Below, in pieces: positions 28,140 to 37,114 of a stretch of 64,000 nucleotides of DNA. The notes below the pieces were generated by a model. The model searched no databases and was not told the DNA's origin. It saw nothing but the letters and a program-made list of their open reading frames with translations. The stretch spans positions 186,001 through 250,000 of the forward strand of contig NZ_PVTP01000005.1 in NCBI RefSeq assembly GCF_003003285.1, read 5' to 3'. The translations under genes were made by a program, and so were the position numbers. The stretch is from Yoonia maritima. Lineage in GTDB: Bacteria > Pseudomonadota > Alphaproteobacteria > Rhodobacterales > Rhodobacteraceae. How positions within the stretch are numbered: the stretch's first letter is position 1; the number at the start of each line of letters is the position of its first letter.

Positions 28140-29107
28140 TTTGCAGCCCCCTTAAGCAGCAGAGTAAGAAAAACCAATCCGCCAAGCATATCGATGACAA
28201 CAGACAGCGTGCCTTTGAAACCTAACACATGTTCGAAAATCGCCTGCCCCCCAACGAGCGTCACAATGGCAACCAGCGTGGTCGCGATCAGCGTTACGCC
28301 AAAGCGTGCTCCGGGTAAGAACCGATAGGCTAAATGCGTTACAAGCAGCCCAAAGAATGTGACTGGACCAACAAGCGCTGTGGAAACCGACACGAGTAAG
28401 CCAATCGTCGCAAATGAAATGAGCATCACACGTTTGTAGCGTAGACCTAGATTAATTGCGGTTTCGCGTCCCAATGCCAGCACGTCAAATTGGTGGCGCA
28501 TGCCCCATAAAATCGGCACTGTTCCAGCACAAAGCCCGATAGAAATCCAAAGCAGATCAAGGTTCACTGCGTTGAAACGGGCGAACATCTCGCCTTGGAC
28601 AACCACAAAATCATTGGGGTCAATCATCCGTGCGGCAAAGTTGGACAGGCTGCGGAACAACGCGCCAAAGATGATCCCAACCAGTACCAATAGATGCAGG
28701 TCCCGCGATTTCGCGGTGAACAACCACAAGAACAATCCCGTAGAAAACACCATCATCGCGACAACTTCCGCCGAGAATTTAGCAACTGGGTCGATCGACA
28801 GCGCGGCCATACCGCCGATGCTGTAGACCAATCCGGTCTGTATCATCAGGTATAATGCGTCAAAGCCCATGATTGCGGGCGTCAAAATCTGATTGCGGGT
28901 CGTGACATGAAACAGTTGCGTCGACGCCGAAATTGCAAACGCCACAAGGATCAATGCAACGACTTTACCCGTTCGAAACTTGAGCGCAAACGCCCAAGCC
29001 CCTGCCGGCACACCAAGCACAAAGAACAGTGCGACCGCGATCAGAGCCGCCCCCCCAAGCAGGCCAAGCCGCAAACCAAAGCGTGGAGCAGTACTATCGG
29101 ACCGCAT
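28136..29107 (-). CDS. Ferric-siderophore ABC transporter, permease 2
   Basis: 323 residues, FecCD/BtuC-type permease with about nine or ten membrane helices. The ATG at 29107 is chosen: it overlaps the end of the first permease by 14 bases, as usual for these operons, while a longer frame would run far into that gene. Late motif VGPVTFFGLLVTHLAYRFLP is typical of the family's coupling loop. Confidence 0.9.
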   Translation of the reverse strand: MRSDSTAPRFGLRLGLLGGAALIAVALFFVLGVPAGAWAFALKFRTGKVVALILVAFAISASTQLFHVTTRNQILTPAIMGFDALYLMIQTGLVYSIGGMAALSIDPVAKFSAEVVAMMVFSTGLFLWLFTAKSRDLHLLVLVGIIFGALFRSLSNFAARMIDPNDFVVVQGEMFARFNAVNLDLLWISIGLCAGTVPILWGMRHQFDVLALGRETAINLGLRYKRVMLISFATIGLLVSVSTALVGPVTFFGLLVTHLAYRFLPGARFGVTLIATTLVAIVTLVGGQAIFEHVLGFKGTLSVVIDMLGGLVFLTLLLKGAAK

Positions 29108-30065
29108 GACTTTGGCGCCCCAAGAGTAAATACAAGAACACTGCCGATCCGATAACGCCAAAAATTGTGCCAATGGGAATTTCGTAAGGTGCACGGACAA
29201 CACGGCCTAAAATGTCGCATAGTAAAAGCAGCCCCGCACCAAGGCTGGCAGCCCACGGCACAGCTGCACGCAGGTTATCCCCCATCATTCTGCTAACAAT
29301 ATTAGGGACAATCAGTCCTAAAAATGGAATGGTGCCCACTGTCACCACAACAACTGCGCTGATGACCGATACAATCAGCAATCCGAGCCACATCACACCG
29401 CGATAGTTTAGCCCAAGCGTGACAGAAACGTCTTTCCCCATACCCATGATCGAAAACCGGTCTGCAAAAACGTAGCCCAAAGCAGCCAATACACCCGTGA
29501 TCCATAAAATCTCGTACCGGCCACGTAGGACGCCAGAAAATTCTCCCGTCGTCCATATGCCAAGGTACTGCAAAAGATCCGCTTGATAGGCAAAGAACGT
29601 GCCAACGGCCCCAATGACCCCGCCCAGCATCAGCCCGACTAGCGGAACAAGCAATGGTTCGTGCACAGGCAGCCGGTCAAGGATGCGCAAGAAAAGCACT
29701 GTGCCTGCGATGGCGAAAACGGCGGCAACACACATTTTAACGATCAACGGCGCGCTTGGTAGAAAAAACACGGCGACCAGCAAACCCAACCCAGCGCTTT
29801 CTGTCGTACCAGCCGTTGCAGGTTCAACAAATTTATTGCGGGTCAGCATTTGAAAAATCAGACCGGATATCGCCATTGATATCCCTGTTAGAATGATGGC
29901 CAACGTCCTAGGAACACGGCTGGCCATCAAGATAAGTGTATCGTCCCCTTGCCCACGCCACACAGCGCTAATCGACATATCAGCTGCGCCGATTGTCAGA
30001 CTAAGCATCGCCATGGCTACGATTGCCGCCAAGGCCAACAGCATGTGCAAAGAAAGCGATTTCAT
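29094..30065 (-). CDS. Ferric-siderophore ABC transporter, permease 1
   Basis: 323 residues, FecCD/BtuC family (SRVPRTLAIILTGISMAISG, the standard N-terminal signature, and TIPFLGLIVPNIVSRMMGD). Forms the heterodimeric channel with the next gene's product. Begins nine bases after the binding-protein gene. Confidence 0.92.
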   Translation of the reverse strand: MKSLSLHMLLALAAIVAMAMLSLTIGAADMSISAVWRGQGDDTLILMASRVPRTLAIILTGISMAISGLIFQMLTRNKFVEPATAGTTESAGLGLLVAVFFLPSAPLIVKMCVAAVFAIAGTVLFLRILDRLPVHEPLLVPLVGLMLGGVIGAVGTFFAYQADLLQYLGIWTTGEFSGVLRGRYEILWITGVLAALGYVFADRFSIMGMGKDVSVTLGLNYRGVMWLGLLIVSVISAVVVVTVGTIPFLGLIVPNIVSRMMGDNLRAAVPWAASLGAGLLLLCDILGRVVRAPYEIPIGTIFGVIGSAVFLYLLLGRQSHAVR

Positions 30066-30074
30066 CGATTGCGC

Positions 30075-30980
30075 TTATTGATTGGCGCTATAAGCTTCGA
30101 TGAATTGGTCGACCGTATCTTGCAACGACCGCACGCCAGATGTCGCGATATAGAAGTCAGCGGGGTTCACATAGATGACCTGACCTGTTTGCATCGCAGT
30201 CGTCTGCGCAACCAGTTCGTTGTCCAGTGTTTCGTTCGCGCTTGGCCCGTCGCCGCCAGTAGCAGATGTCCGATCAAAGACGATCATCCAATCTGGATTT
30301 GCATCGTGCAAGAATTCAAAACTGATCGCCTCGCCGTGTGTTTCCGCCTCAACGTTTTCAAGCACAGGCACAACGCCAAGCGTGGCGTGGACCCACCCGA
30401 AACGGGACTCTGGTCCAAAGACAGAAATCTTTGGCCCGTTAGTCATCACAATAAGACCTTTACCCGCATTTTCCGTCAGCCCTCGCAGTTCGGTCAGTGA
30501 ACTGTGCAGTTCCCCAATAAGAGCTTCGGCTTCGGCTTCTTTCCCAAATAACGCGCCAAGCTCTGTCGTTTGCGTAAGCACAACCTGTTCTAGGTCATCT
30601 GAAAAGGGGCTTAGATTGACTGTTTGCGCAATGTCAGACAGCGCATCCATCTGACTCACGCTGCGCGGTCCAACAATGATTAGATCAGGCTGAAGCGCAA
30701 AAACTTGTTCAAAATCGGGTTCGAACAGCGATCCAATTTTGGGTTTAGTTCCGTCATCCAAAGCAGCAAGCGCAGGGACATATAGTGGCTCTGTTAGGCC
30801 AGCAACATCGACACCCAACGCCGTGAGCGTATCCAGTGCTCCAACATCAAAAGTAATGACAGTTTCAGGTTTTTCAGCGACAGAAACCGCACCATCCGGC
30901 GTTGTTAATGACGTGTCAGCAAAGCCAGACGTCGCAACCATTGCAACAAAAGCCGCACCAAAAATAGATCGTTCAAACAT
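30075..30980 (-). CDS. Ferric-siderophore ABC transporter, periplasmic binding protein
   Basis: 301 residues from the ATG at 30980, which starts a clear signal peptide (MFERSIFGAAFVAMVATSGFA). Class III binding protein similar to CeuE/VctP, which take up catecholate or linear enterobactin-type siderophores. Typical segments: PKIGSLFEPDFEQVFALQPD, LIIVGPRS and DWMIVFDR. It is the first gene of the operon binding protein-permease-permease-ATPase-SIP. The 48 codons of open frame upstream lack signal-peptide character and are left out. Confidence 0.9.
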   Translation of the reverse strand: MFERSIFGAAFVAMVATSGFADTSLTTPDGAVSVAEKPETVITFDVGALDTLTALGVDVAGLTEPLYVPALAALDDGTKPKIGSLFEPDFEQVFALQPDLIIVGPRSVSQMDALSDIAQTVNLSPFSDDLEQVVLTQTTELGALFGKEAEAEALIGELHSSLTELRGLTENAGKGLIVMTNGPKISVFGPESRFGWVHATLGVVPVLENVEAETHGEAISFEFLHDANPDWMIVFDRTSATGGDGPSANETLDNELVAQTTAMQTGQVIYVNPADFYIATSGVRSLQDTVDQFIEAYSANQ

Positions 30981-31043
30981 AGTAATCCTTTCTGTTTGAC
31001 GGTCACAGGCTCTGGCGGCAGCTAACAGCGCAGTGTCCTCAAT

Positions 31044-31059
31044 ATACAATGCGATGTAT
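31044..31059. promoter_or_regulatory. Palindrome upstream of the siderophore-binding-protein gene
   Basis: ATACAATGCGATGTAT has arms ATACA and TGTAT around six bases, about 65 bases before the start at 30980 in an AT-rich stretch. It is a possible operator or part of the promoter; no TGA-N9-TCA box was found in this gap. Confidence 0.25.
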
Positions 31060-31111
31060 TCGAAATAATAATCGATAAAAAGAGTAAACTTTAAAACGTG
31101 ATCTAACGGAT

Positions 31112-31144
31112 AAACCGACCCAACCAAGACAGGCGGGTCGGTTT
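31112..31144 (-). terminator. Intrinsic terminator of the RND efflux operon
   Basis: AAACCGACCC (31112-31121) and GGGTCGGTTT (31135-31144) form a perfect 10-base stem with a 13-base loop, starting 11 bases after the RND permease stop. On the minus strand the stem ends in TTT followed by ATCC. Position, GC-rich stem and A/T-flanked arms fit a rho-independent terminator. Confidence 0.75.
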
Positions 31145-31154
31145 GCTATTAAAG

Positions 31155-34100
31155 TTAGACGTCTCGTTTGACCCGAAAGACCGCCAGATACAGCGCGGGC
31201 ACAAAAACCAGCGTGATCACCGTACCAGCGATGATCCCGCCCATCATTGCATAGGCCATCGGACCCCAGAAAATCTGGCGGGAGATCGGGATAAGCGCGA
31301 GGCTCGCTGCAGCGGCGGTCAGCAGGATCGGACGCGCACGCGCATCGCTAGCCTCAAAAACCGCATCCCAAGCATTGCGCCCTTTGTCGCGCAGCACTTC
31401 GATTTCGGACACTAGAATGATCGAGTTCCGGATCAAAATCCCCATCAAAGCAAGCACACCCAAGATCGCAACAAAGCCCAACGGCGCGCCCGATGGCACC
31501 AGCGCAGCAACCACACCAATCAACCCCAGTGGCGCTACACAGAACACGATAAACGCGAGCCTAAACCCCTGCATTTGGACCATGATCAGTGTCAGCATGA
31601 TCAACAGCATCACAGGCACAACCGCAGCAATAGGTGCTTGGCTATCAACGCTAGATTCAACGGCGCCGCCGATTACCGCCTGATAGCCAAGCGGTAGGTC
31701 CGCGTTAAAAGCAGCAATCTTATCTGTCAGTTGGGTTACAATCGTGGCAGGTTGGTCATCCGTAACAATCGCAGCCTTAACGGTAATCGTCGGCGTGCGG
31801 TCGCGTTGGTGGATCACGGGCTGTTCAGTTTCATAACTAAACGTCGCAATCGACCGAAGGGGGATCGCAGAACCACTGGGTGAGGATAGTTGCAGGTTCG
31901 ACAATGCCTCGACCGACTGACGATCAGCTTCGTTTCCGCGCACACGGATATCAACCAGATAATCATCATCGCGCAGCGCCGTCACGGTCTTACCATCGTA
32001 AATGGTGTTCAGTGATGTCGCGATGTCACTGGACGAAAGTCCAAGCTGGCGCGCTTTGTCCTGCAAGATATTGATACGCACCACGCGTGCTGGTTCATTC
32101 CAGTCAAGGATGATCCCCGTCAGACGGTCATCTGTCGCCATAACCGCGGCTAAGTCACGGGCGTGGTCGCGCAATGTGTCGGGATCTGTCCCGCTTAGGC
32201 GATACTGAACTGGGCGACCAACAGGCGGACCGATTTCCAGCAATTTGACAAAGATATCAGCACCTGGGAACCGCGTTTCGGCAACATCTGTCAGCTTAGC
32301 ACGCAATGCATCGCGCGCCTCGACCGACGGTGTTTGAATGACAATTTGCCCAGTATTCGGGCCGGGTGTCGGTACATCAAACGCAAGCAAGAAACGTGGC
32401 GCACCGCGGCCAACATATGATGTCCAGAACAATACGTTTTCGTCACCCTCAAGGTAGGTTTCGAACCGATCTAGCTGGGCTTGGGTTTCAGTGATCGCAG
32501 TGTTTTGCGGCATGGCCAAATCAATGATAAGCTCTGGCCGGTCCGAACTTGGAAAGAATTGCTGTTCGACGAAACGCATTCCATAAATCGAAAACCCAAA
32601 GACCCCAATGGTCAAGGCAATCGTCAGCCAACGGAATCGCATCGCCCCACGTAACACAACATGAAACATCCTGCGGAAGCGCCCAGGCTCTGCATGATGA
32701 TGTCCGACGTTTTCCTTTAATAAGGTCACCCCAATCAACGGAGCAAATAACACCGCAACAATCCACGAAATCAGCAAAGCCACCGCGATAACGACAAAGA
32801 GCGAGAAGGTAAATTCACCAGCGGCCGATGAGTTCAAACCAATCGGAATAAACCCCGCCACCGTGATCAATGTCCCCGTCAACATTGGGAACGCGATCGA
32901 AGTCCACGCATAAGACGCAGATGCCGTCAGGCTTTCGCCCTTTTCAAGACGCGAAATCATCGTCTCAATCGCGATCATCGCATCGTCCACCAACAGGCCA
33001 AGCGCGATAATCAATGCACCCAGCGAAATCCGCTGCAGCGTGAACCCGGTGTATTCCATGATCACAAACGTAATCGCCAAAACCAATGGAATCGTCAGGG
33101 CAACAACCAAACCGGCCCGCATCCCAAGACTTACAAAACTAACGGCCAACACGATCAACACGGCCTCTAGCAACGCCTGTAGAAAGTGACCGACGGCTTC
33201 GTCAACGACGTGTGGTTGGTTGGCAACCTGTTGAATATCGATCCCAATTGGTAATTCTGTGATCGCGTGCGCCATCACTGCGTCTAGTTCCACACCGAAA
33301 TCAACGATGTTCGCGCCTTGGCGCATACCAACCGCAAGACCGATTGCTTCTTGGCCTTTGTAGCGGAACATCTCAGACGGCGGATCTTCGTAGGCACGTT
33401 GAATGTCGGCGATATCGGTCAATGGAAAGAACTGATCACCAACACGCAAGTTAATATCGGCAAGGCTCTCTGCATCGGCGAATTGACCGCCGATACGAAC
33501 CAGCACCTGTTCTGCGCCGGCCTTAATCACGCCGGACGGCAGAATGGCGTTCTGGGCGGCAAGCGTTGCTTGCACCGACTCTTGGTTCAGGCCAAGTGCA
33601 GCCATCCGTTCAGTCGAGAACTCAAGATAGATAACCTCGTCGCGCACGCCGTATATTTCGACTTTACCAGCGTCATCCAACGCTTGGATTTCGCGACGGA
33701 CACGTTCGACGTAATCGCGGACCTCGCGCGGGGTGAACCCATCATAGGTAAAGGCATACAGATTGCCGAACACATCACCAAAGCTATCGTTGAACTGGAA
33801 CCCCGAAAATTCTTGCGGGAACTCACCGCGAATGTCGCCCATCATGCTGCGGACCCGCTGCCATATCCGTGGCAACTCGTCGGCATCAGTCGAAGCCAGC
33901 AATTCAATATAAACAATCGAAGTACCCGCAGCAGTGACCGACCGCGTGAAATCCAGCTCTGGTAGTTCTTCTAGCTTCTTCTCAATGCGGTCAGTGACCT
34001 GTGAAAGCGTCTGTTCAACATCCGCACCCGGTAAAGCGGCAGACACGATCATGGTCTTAATCGCAAAGTTAGGGTCTTCTTCGCGACCAATGTTCATATA

Positions 34101-34193
34101 TGACATTGCCCCTGCAACGACCGAAACGATCATTAAAAACCAGACAAAAGACCGATGCGATAGCGCCCAGTCGGACAGATTAAAACGGTTCAT
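31155..34193 (-). CDS. RND-family efflux permease
   Basis: 1012 residues, AcrB/HAE1-type architecture with two sets of six helices and two large periplasmic loops. The TM4 proton-relay pair is seen as LGLLVDDAMIAIETMI (Asp-Asp near 402). At the place of the TM10 lysine of AcrB there is an Arg (GILIRNSIILV), a substitution found in shorter RND groups. Its start overlaps the second adaptor by four bases. The operon has two adaptors and no outer-membrane channel gene, as in the TriABC pump. The substrate is unknown. Confidence 0.92.
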   Translation of the reverse strand: MNRFNLSDWALSHRSFVWFLMIVSVVAGAMSYMNIGREEDPNFAIKTMIVSAALPGADVEQTLSQVTDRIEKKLEELPELDFTRSVTAAGTSIVYIELLASTDADELPRIWQRVRSMMGDIRGEFPQEFSGFQFNDSFGDVFGNLYAFTYDGFTPREVRDYVERVRREIQALDDAGKVEIYGVRDEVIYLEFSTERMAALGLNQESVQATLAAQNAILPSGVIKAGAEQVLVRIGGQFADAESLADINLRVGDQFFPLTDIADIQRAYEDPPSEMFRYKGQEAIGLAVGMRQGANIVDFGVELDAVMAHAITELPIGIDIQQVANQPHVVDEAVGHFLQALLEAVLIVLAVSFVSLGMRAGLVVALTIPLVLAITFVIMEYTGFTLQRISLGALIIALGLLVDDAMIAIETMISRLEKGESLTASASYAWTSIAFPMLTGTLITVAGFIPIGLNSSAAGEFTFSLFVVIAVALLISWIVAVLFAPLIGVTLLKENVGHHHAEPGRFRRMFHVVLRGAMRFRWLTIALTIGVFGFSIYGMRFVEQQFFPSSDRPELIIDLAMPQNTAITETQAQLDRFETYLEGDENVLFWTSYVGRGAPRFLLAFDVPTPGPNTGQIVIQTPSVEARDALRAKLTDVAETRFPGADIFVKLLEIGPPVGRPVQYRLSGTDPDTLRDHARDLAAVMATDDRLTGIILDWNEPARVVRINILQDKARQLGLSSSDIATSLNTIYDGKTVTALRDDDYLVDIRVRGNEADRQSVEALSNLQLSSPSGSAIPLRSIATFSYETEQPVIHQRDRTPTITVKAAIVTDDQPATIVTQLTDKIAAFNADLPLGYQAVIGGAVESSVDSQAPIAAVVPVMLLIMLTLIMVQMQGFRLAFIVFCVAPLGLIGVVAALVPSGAPLGFVAILGVLALMGILIRNSIILVSEIEVLRDKGRNAWDAVFEASDARARPILLTAAAASLALIPISRQIFWGPMAYAMMGGIIAGTVITLVFVPALYLAVFRVKRDV

Positions 34194-35266
34194 TGCGATA
34201 CACTCCGCCCGATGGTTTGGCCTTCATGCAGGGAATGGATACCCCGCAGAACGACTTCGTCGCCCAATTCAATTCCTGTGGTCACGCGGACATGATCCCC
34301 AAAGTTCAACCCAAGCGTTATGTGGCGTAGATTCACCACATTTTGATCGCGATCGACCAGCCACACGGCAGCGTCGCCTTCAGGGTTCAAGACTGCGCTA
34401 ATCGGCAAACTGACAACCGTGGCGCCATCACTGACGGCGCGGATTTGAACCAGCGCGCCAAAACGAAACCCAGGAGGCGGATCGGACAGCAACAAATGCG
34501 CACGACGGTTCCGTGTCAGGCTTTCGGCAACGGGGTCAATCCGTGCCAGACGCGCGCTTGTTGTCAAACGTGGATTTGATACCAACGCGACCACAAATAC
34601 CGTTCCGATTTCCAGTTCGGCAAGACCCTGTTCGCTGATATCAACGACAATTTCTCGGCGGTCAGTGTTCGCAAGGCGCAACACCTCTAGCCCCGGCGAA
34701 ACCAGCGTGCCTGCATCTTCATAGGCTCCGGTGATCACTCCGTCTTGTGGGGCGCGCAGTTCAGCGAGGTCCAATTTGTCTTGGGCGCTTGCAAGGTTTG
34801 CTTGGGCTTGTTCGACACCAGCTTGCGCCGCGACCAAAGCCCGCTGTGCATCTTCCTGACGCGTGGCGGAATCAACGCCACGTTCTGCCAACTCGACCGC
34901 ACGGTTCCATGCTTCTTGGGCTGCTCCTAAATTCGTTTCAGCAACAAGAACACCCGCTTGAGAGCTACGCTCCTCTGCCTGCAAATCTTTTGGGTCTAGC
35001 AGAGCCAAAACATCGCCTTTGGCAACTAAAGCGCCCAAATCAACCCGGCGTTCCACCATTGTACCGCTGATCGGAAAACCAAGCGACACTTCGTTACCGG
35101 CAGCAACCGTCCCGATATATGTCGCCTGCTGCACAGCATCGGCACCAACACGGCGTGATATAACTGGACGAGGAACATCCGACACAATCTCGGCCGATAC
35201 TGGCGCGGATTCCGCAAATGCGGATTGGCCGCTCATCAAGGCGAGTAACATAAATAGACGTTTCAT
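34190..35266 (-). CDS. RND efflux periplasmic adaptor (second)
   Basis: 358 residues, HlyD/MFP fold. Signal peptide (LFMLLALMSGQSAFA), a lipoyl half-motif (GALVAKGDVLALLDPKD), a coiled-coil hairpin rich in Glu/Ala/Gln (about 110-180), the second lipoyl half (LRAPQDGVITGAYEDAGTLV) and beta-barrel domains. Start and stop overlap both neighbouring genes by four bases. It is a paralogue of the adaptor encoded just upstream. Confidence 0.9.
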   Translation of the reverse strand: MKRLFMLLALMSGQSAFAESAPVSAEIVSDVPRPVISRRVGADAVQQATYIGTVAAGNEVSLGFPISGTMVERRVDLGALVAKGDVLALLDPKDLQAEERSSQAGVLVAETNLGAAQEAWNRAVELAERGVDSATRQEDAQRALVAAQAGVEQAQANLASAQDKLDLAELRAPQDGVITGAYEDAGTLVSPGLEVLRLANTDRREIVVDISEQGLAELEIGTVFVVALVSNPRLTTSARLARIDPVAESLTRNRRAHLLLSDPPPGFRFGALVQIRAVSDGATVVSLPISAVLNPEGDAAVWLVDRDQNVVNLRHITLGLNFGDHVRVTTGIELGDEVVLRGIHSLHEGQTIGRSVSQ

Positions 35267-36324
35267 TCGTTTGTCCCCGCTTCGGTGCGAACAAGGCGAC
35301 CGGGGTAAAGCAACTGCGCACCCGCTGACACAACCAGCGCGCCCTCCTCAATACCGTCCGCGACTAAGATGTTTCCAGTTTCAAACCGGTCCACTGTAAT
35401 CTGCGCAAGCGACACCCGCATCGTTTTGGGGTCCACCACCCACACTGCGGGGCCCTGCGCGGACGCGCTCATCGCGCTATAAGGTAGGACAACCGCCTCA
35501 CCGACTGATTCAGTTGTAGAACCGCGAACGGCATCGCCATATTCAATACCGTTCGGTTTGTCGTCGACACTCACCTTAACAGCAACGGTACCTGTCGTTG
35601 GGTCCACAAGAGGTGACACCTCTCTCACGGCGCCCGCAAACAGTTGGCTGGGGCGTTCTAGCGGAAACATACGCACGTGTTCGATTTGATTTGTACTGGT
35701 CATAAGATTTTCAGGGACATCAAACACCGCATCAACCGCGCCACCCAACGCAAGCTCAACAACGGGTTCAACTGCGCCGACAACCTGCCCAGGCTCCGCA
35801 TAGCGGGCGGTGACGGTTGCGGCCTCTGGCGCAGTTACAACCGTGTCTTCCAGCGCCTTTTCTGCAAGGTCTAAATCTGCGCGCGCTTGAGCAAGCACGC
35901 CTTCCTTAACGCGCGTCTGGTCAGCAGCATTGTCGCGGGAAACGCGCGTTGTTGCCCCGCGCTCTAGCAGTGCATCTTGGCGACGAAGATCTTCAAGCGC
36001 TTGATCCCTATCTGCGGTGGCCGTCGAAACCCCGGCGCGCGCGGCACGAAGCGCCTGCTCTTGTTGAATGGCCGTTATACGCGCCAATACGGCGCCTGCC
36101 TCGACGACATCACCTTCACGGACCTCAACACTTTCGACGCGGCCGCCGCTGGGAAACGATACGCTCAGGGAATTTCGCGCAACGATTTCCCCCGTTAGCG
36201 AAATCCCGCGTTCCAGTTCAGTTGATTGTGCGGTGACTATCACCACGGTCAACGGCGTTTCCGCAACTGCGGGTGACCCAATGACCAACGCCACCGACGC
36301 AACCAAGACATTTAGACGCAACAT
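35263..36324 (-). CDS. RND efflux periplasmic adaptor (first)
   Basis: 353 residues, HlyD/MFP fold, first gene of the efflux operon. Signal peptide ending near AVAET, lipoyl halves (VREGDVVEAGAVLARITA and VTAPEAATVTARYAEPGQVV), helical hairpin between (about 85-160), then barrel. Divergent from the TetR gene across 160 bases with repeated operator motifs. Confidence 0.9.
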   Translation of the reverse strand: MLRLNVLVASVALVIGSPAVAETPLTVVIVTAQSTELERGISLTGEIVARNSLSVSFPSGGRVESVEVREGDVVEAGAVLARITAIQQEQALRAARAGVSTATADRDQALEDLRRQDALLERGATTRVSRDNAADQTRVKEGVLAQARADLDLAEKALEDTVVTAPEAATVTARYAEPGQVVGAVEPVVELALGGAVDAVFDVPENLMTSTNQIEHVRMFPLERPSQLFAGAVREVSPLVDPTTGTVAVKVSVDDKPNGIEYGDAVRGSTTESVGEAVVLPYSAMSASAQGPAVWVVDPKTMRVSLAQITVDRFETGNILVADGIEEGALVVSAGAQLLYPGRLVRTEAGTNE

Positions 36325-36411
36325 TCGCTTTCCCCTATATTCTTGGCTCGCTAATTGCAGCCTAACGCAGATTCGGAACCGAACAACCCAGCCAAATAGC
36401 GCCTGCGGAAA

Positions 36412-36476
36412 ATTCAGATAGCGACTGCTATTTGACGTTACATAAAACTGGCCTATTCAGATTACAACTGCTATTT
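36412..36476. promoter_or_regulatory. Direct-repeat operator between the efflux operon and tetR
   Basis: ATTCAGAT-N4-ACTGCTATTT occurs twice, at 36412-36433 and 36455-36476, identical outside the four central bases and exactly 43 bases apart (about four helical turns). The first copy also contains a near-palindrome, AGATAGC facing GCTATTT, and AAATAGC recurs at 36394-36400. The second copy ends eight bases before the tetR start. This is a strong candidate operator for the TetR protein controlling itself and the pump. Confidence 0.6.
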
Positions 36477-36484
36477 CGTCACAT

Positions 36485-37114
36485 ATGTCAGAACAATCCA
36501 ATCGCGCAAAATCCCAACAGCAAACACGGGACGCCCTGCTTCAAGCGGGTGCACAATTAATTGCCCAAAACGGGTATGCTGGTGCTTCAGTGCGCGACAT
36601 CGCCGCCCAAGCTGGTTTTACCCAAGGCGCGTTCTATTCGAACTTTAAAAACAAAGACGAACTGGTCTTTGCGATCATGCGGCGGTTATTCCAACACGCC
36701 TATGATTCAATTTCGTACTTCAGCAAAGATACCACGACACCAACAGACGAAATGCTGGCAGAAGCATCAGTCTGGTTGCAAGATATGTGTGGGTCAGACG
36801 AAAAAGCCCAGCTAGAAGCCGAAATTAGCCTGCATGCAATGCGGGATATGAAATTCGCCGATAGCTACTTTGCCTTACTTGATGAACACGCGGCAAAAAT
36901 GACTGATATTGTATCCGAGATAGCACGTGCGCGTAAAATGACACTATGTGCGCCTGCGGATCAGATTGCGCGTGGCATGATCGCGATGGCACGCGGGCTA
37001 AAGCTCATGATGCCACGGCACGACCCTAAAACGGTGATAGAAACCTTGGGGGTTTTCTTGGACGCTACGATGCGATCGTGTCAAAAGTCACGCAATGATC
37101 AAAGCGACTTATAA
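36485..37114 (+). CDS. TetR-family regulator of the RND pump
   Basis: 209 residues. N-terminal TetR HTH (QNGYAGASVRDIAAQAGFTQ, then GAFYSNFKNKDEL), followed by an all-helical ligand domain. No clear ribosome site precedes the ATG, so the message may be leaderless or weakly translated. Divergent from the efflux operon, hence the likely repressor. The last 16 bases overlap the end of the convergent kpsT gene. Confidence 0.9.
   Translation: MSEQSNRAKSQQQTRDALLQAGAQLIAQNGYAGASVRDIAAQAGFTQGAFYSNFKNKDELVFAIMRRLFQHAYDSISYFSKDTTTPTDEMLAEASVWLQDMCGSDEKAQLEAEISLHAMRDMKFADSYFALLDEHAAKMTDIVSEIARARKMTLCAPADQIARGMIAMARGLKLMMPRHDPKTVIETLGVFLDATMRSCQKSRNDQSDL

Noticed and set aside
33318..33965. Plus-strand open frame of 215 codons inside the RND permease
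   Set aside because: It lies antisense within a long conserved gene and shows no ribosome site or domain.
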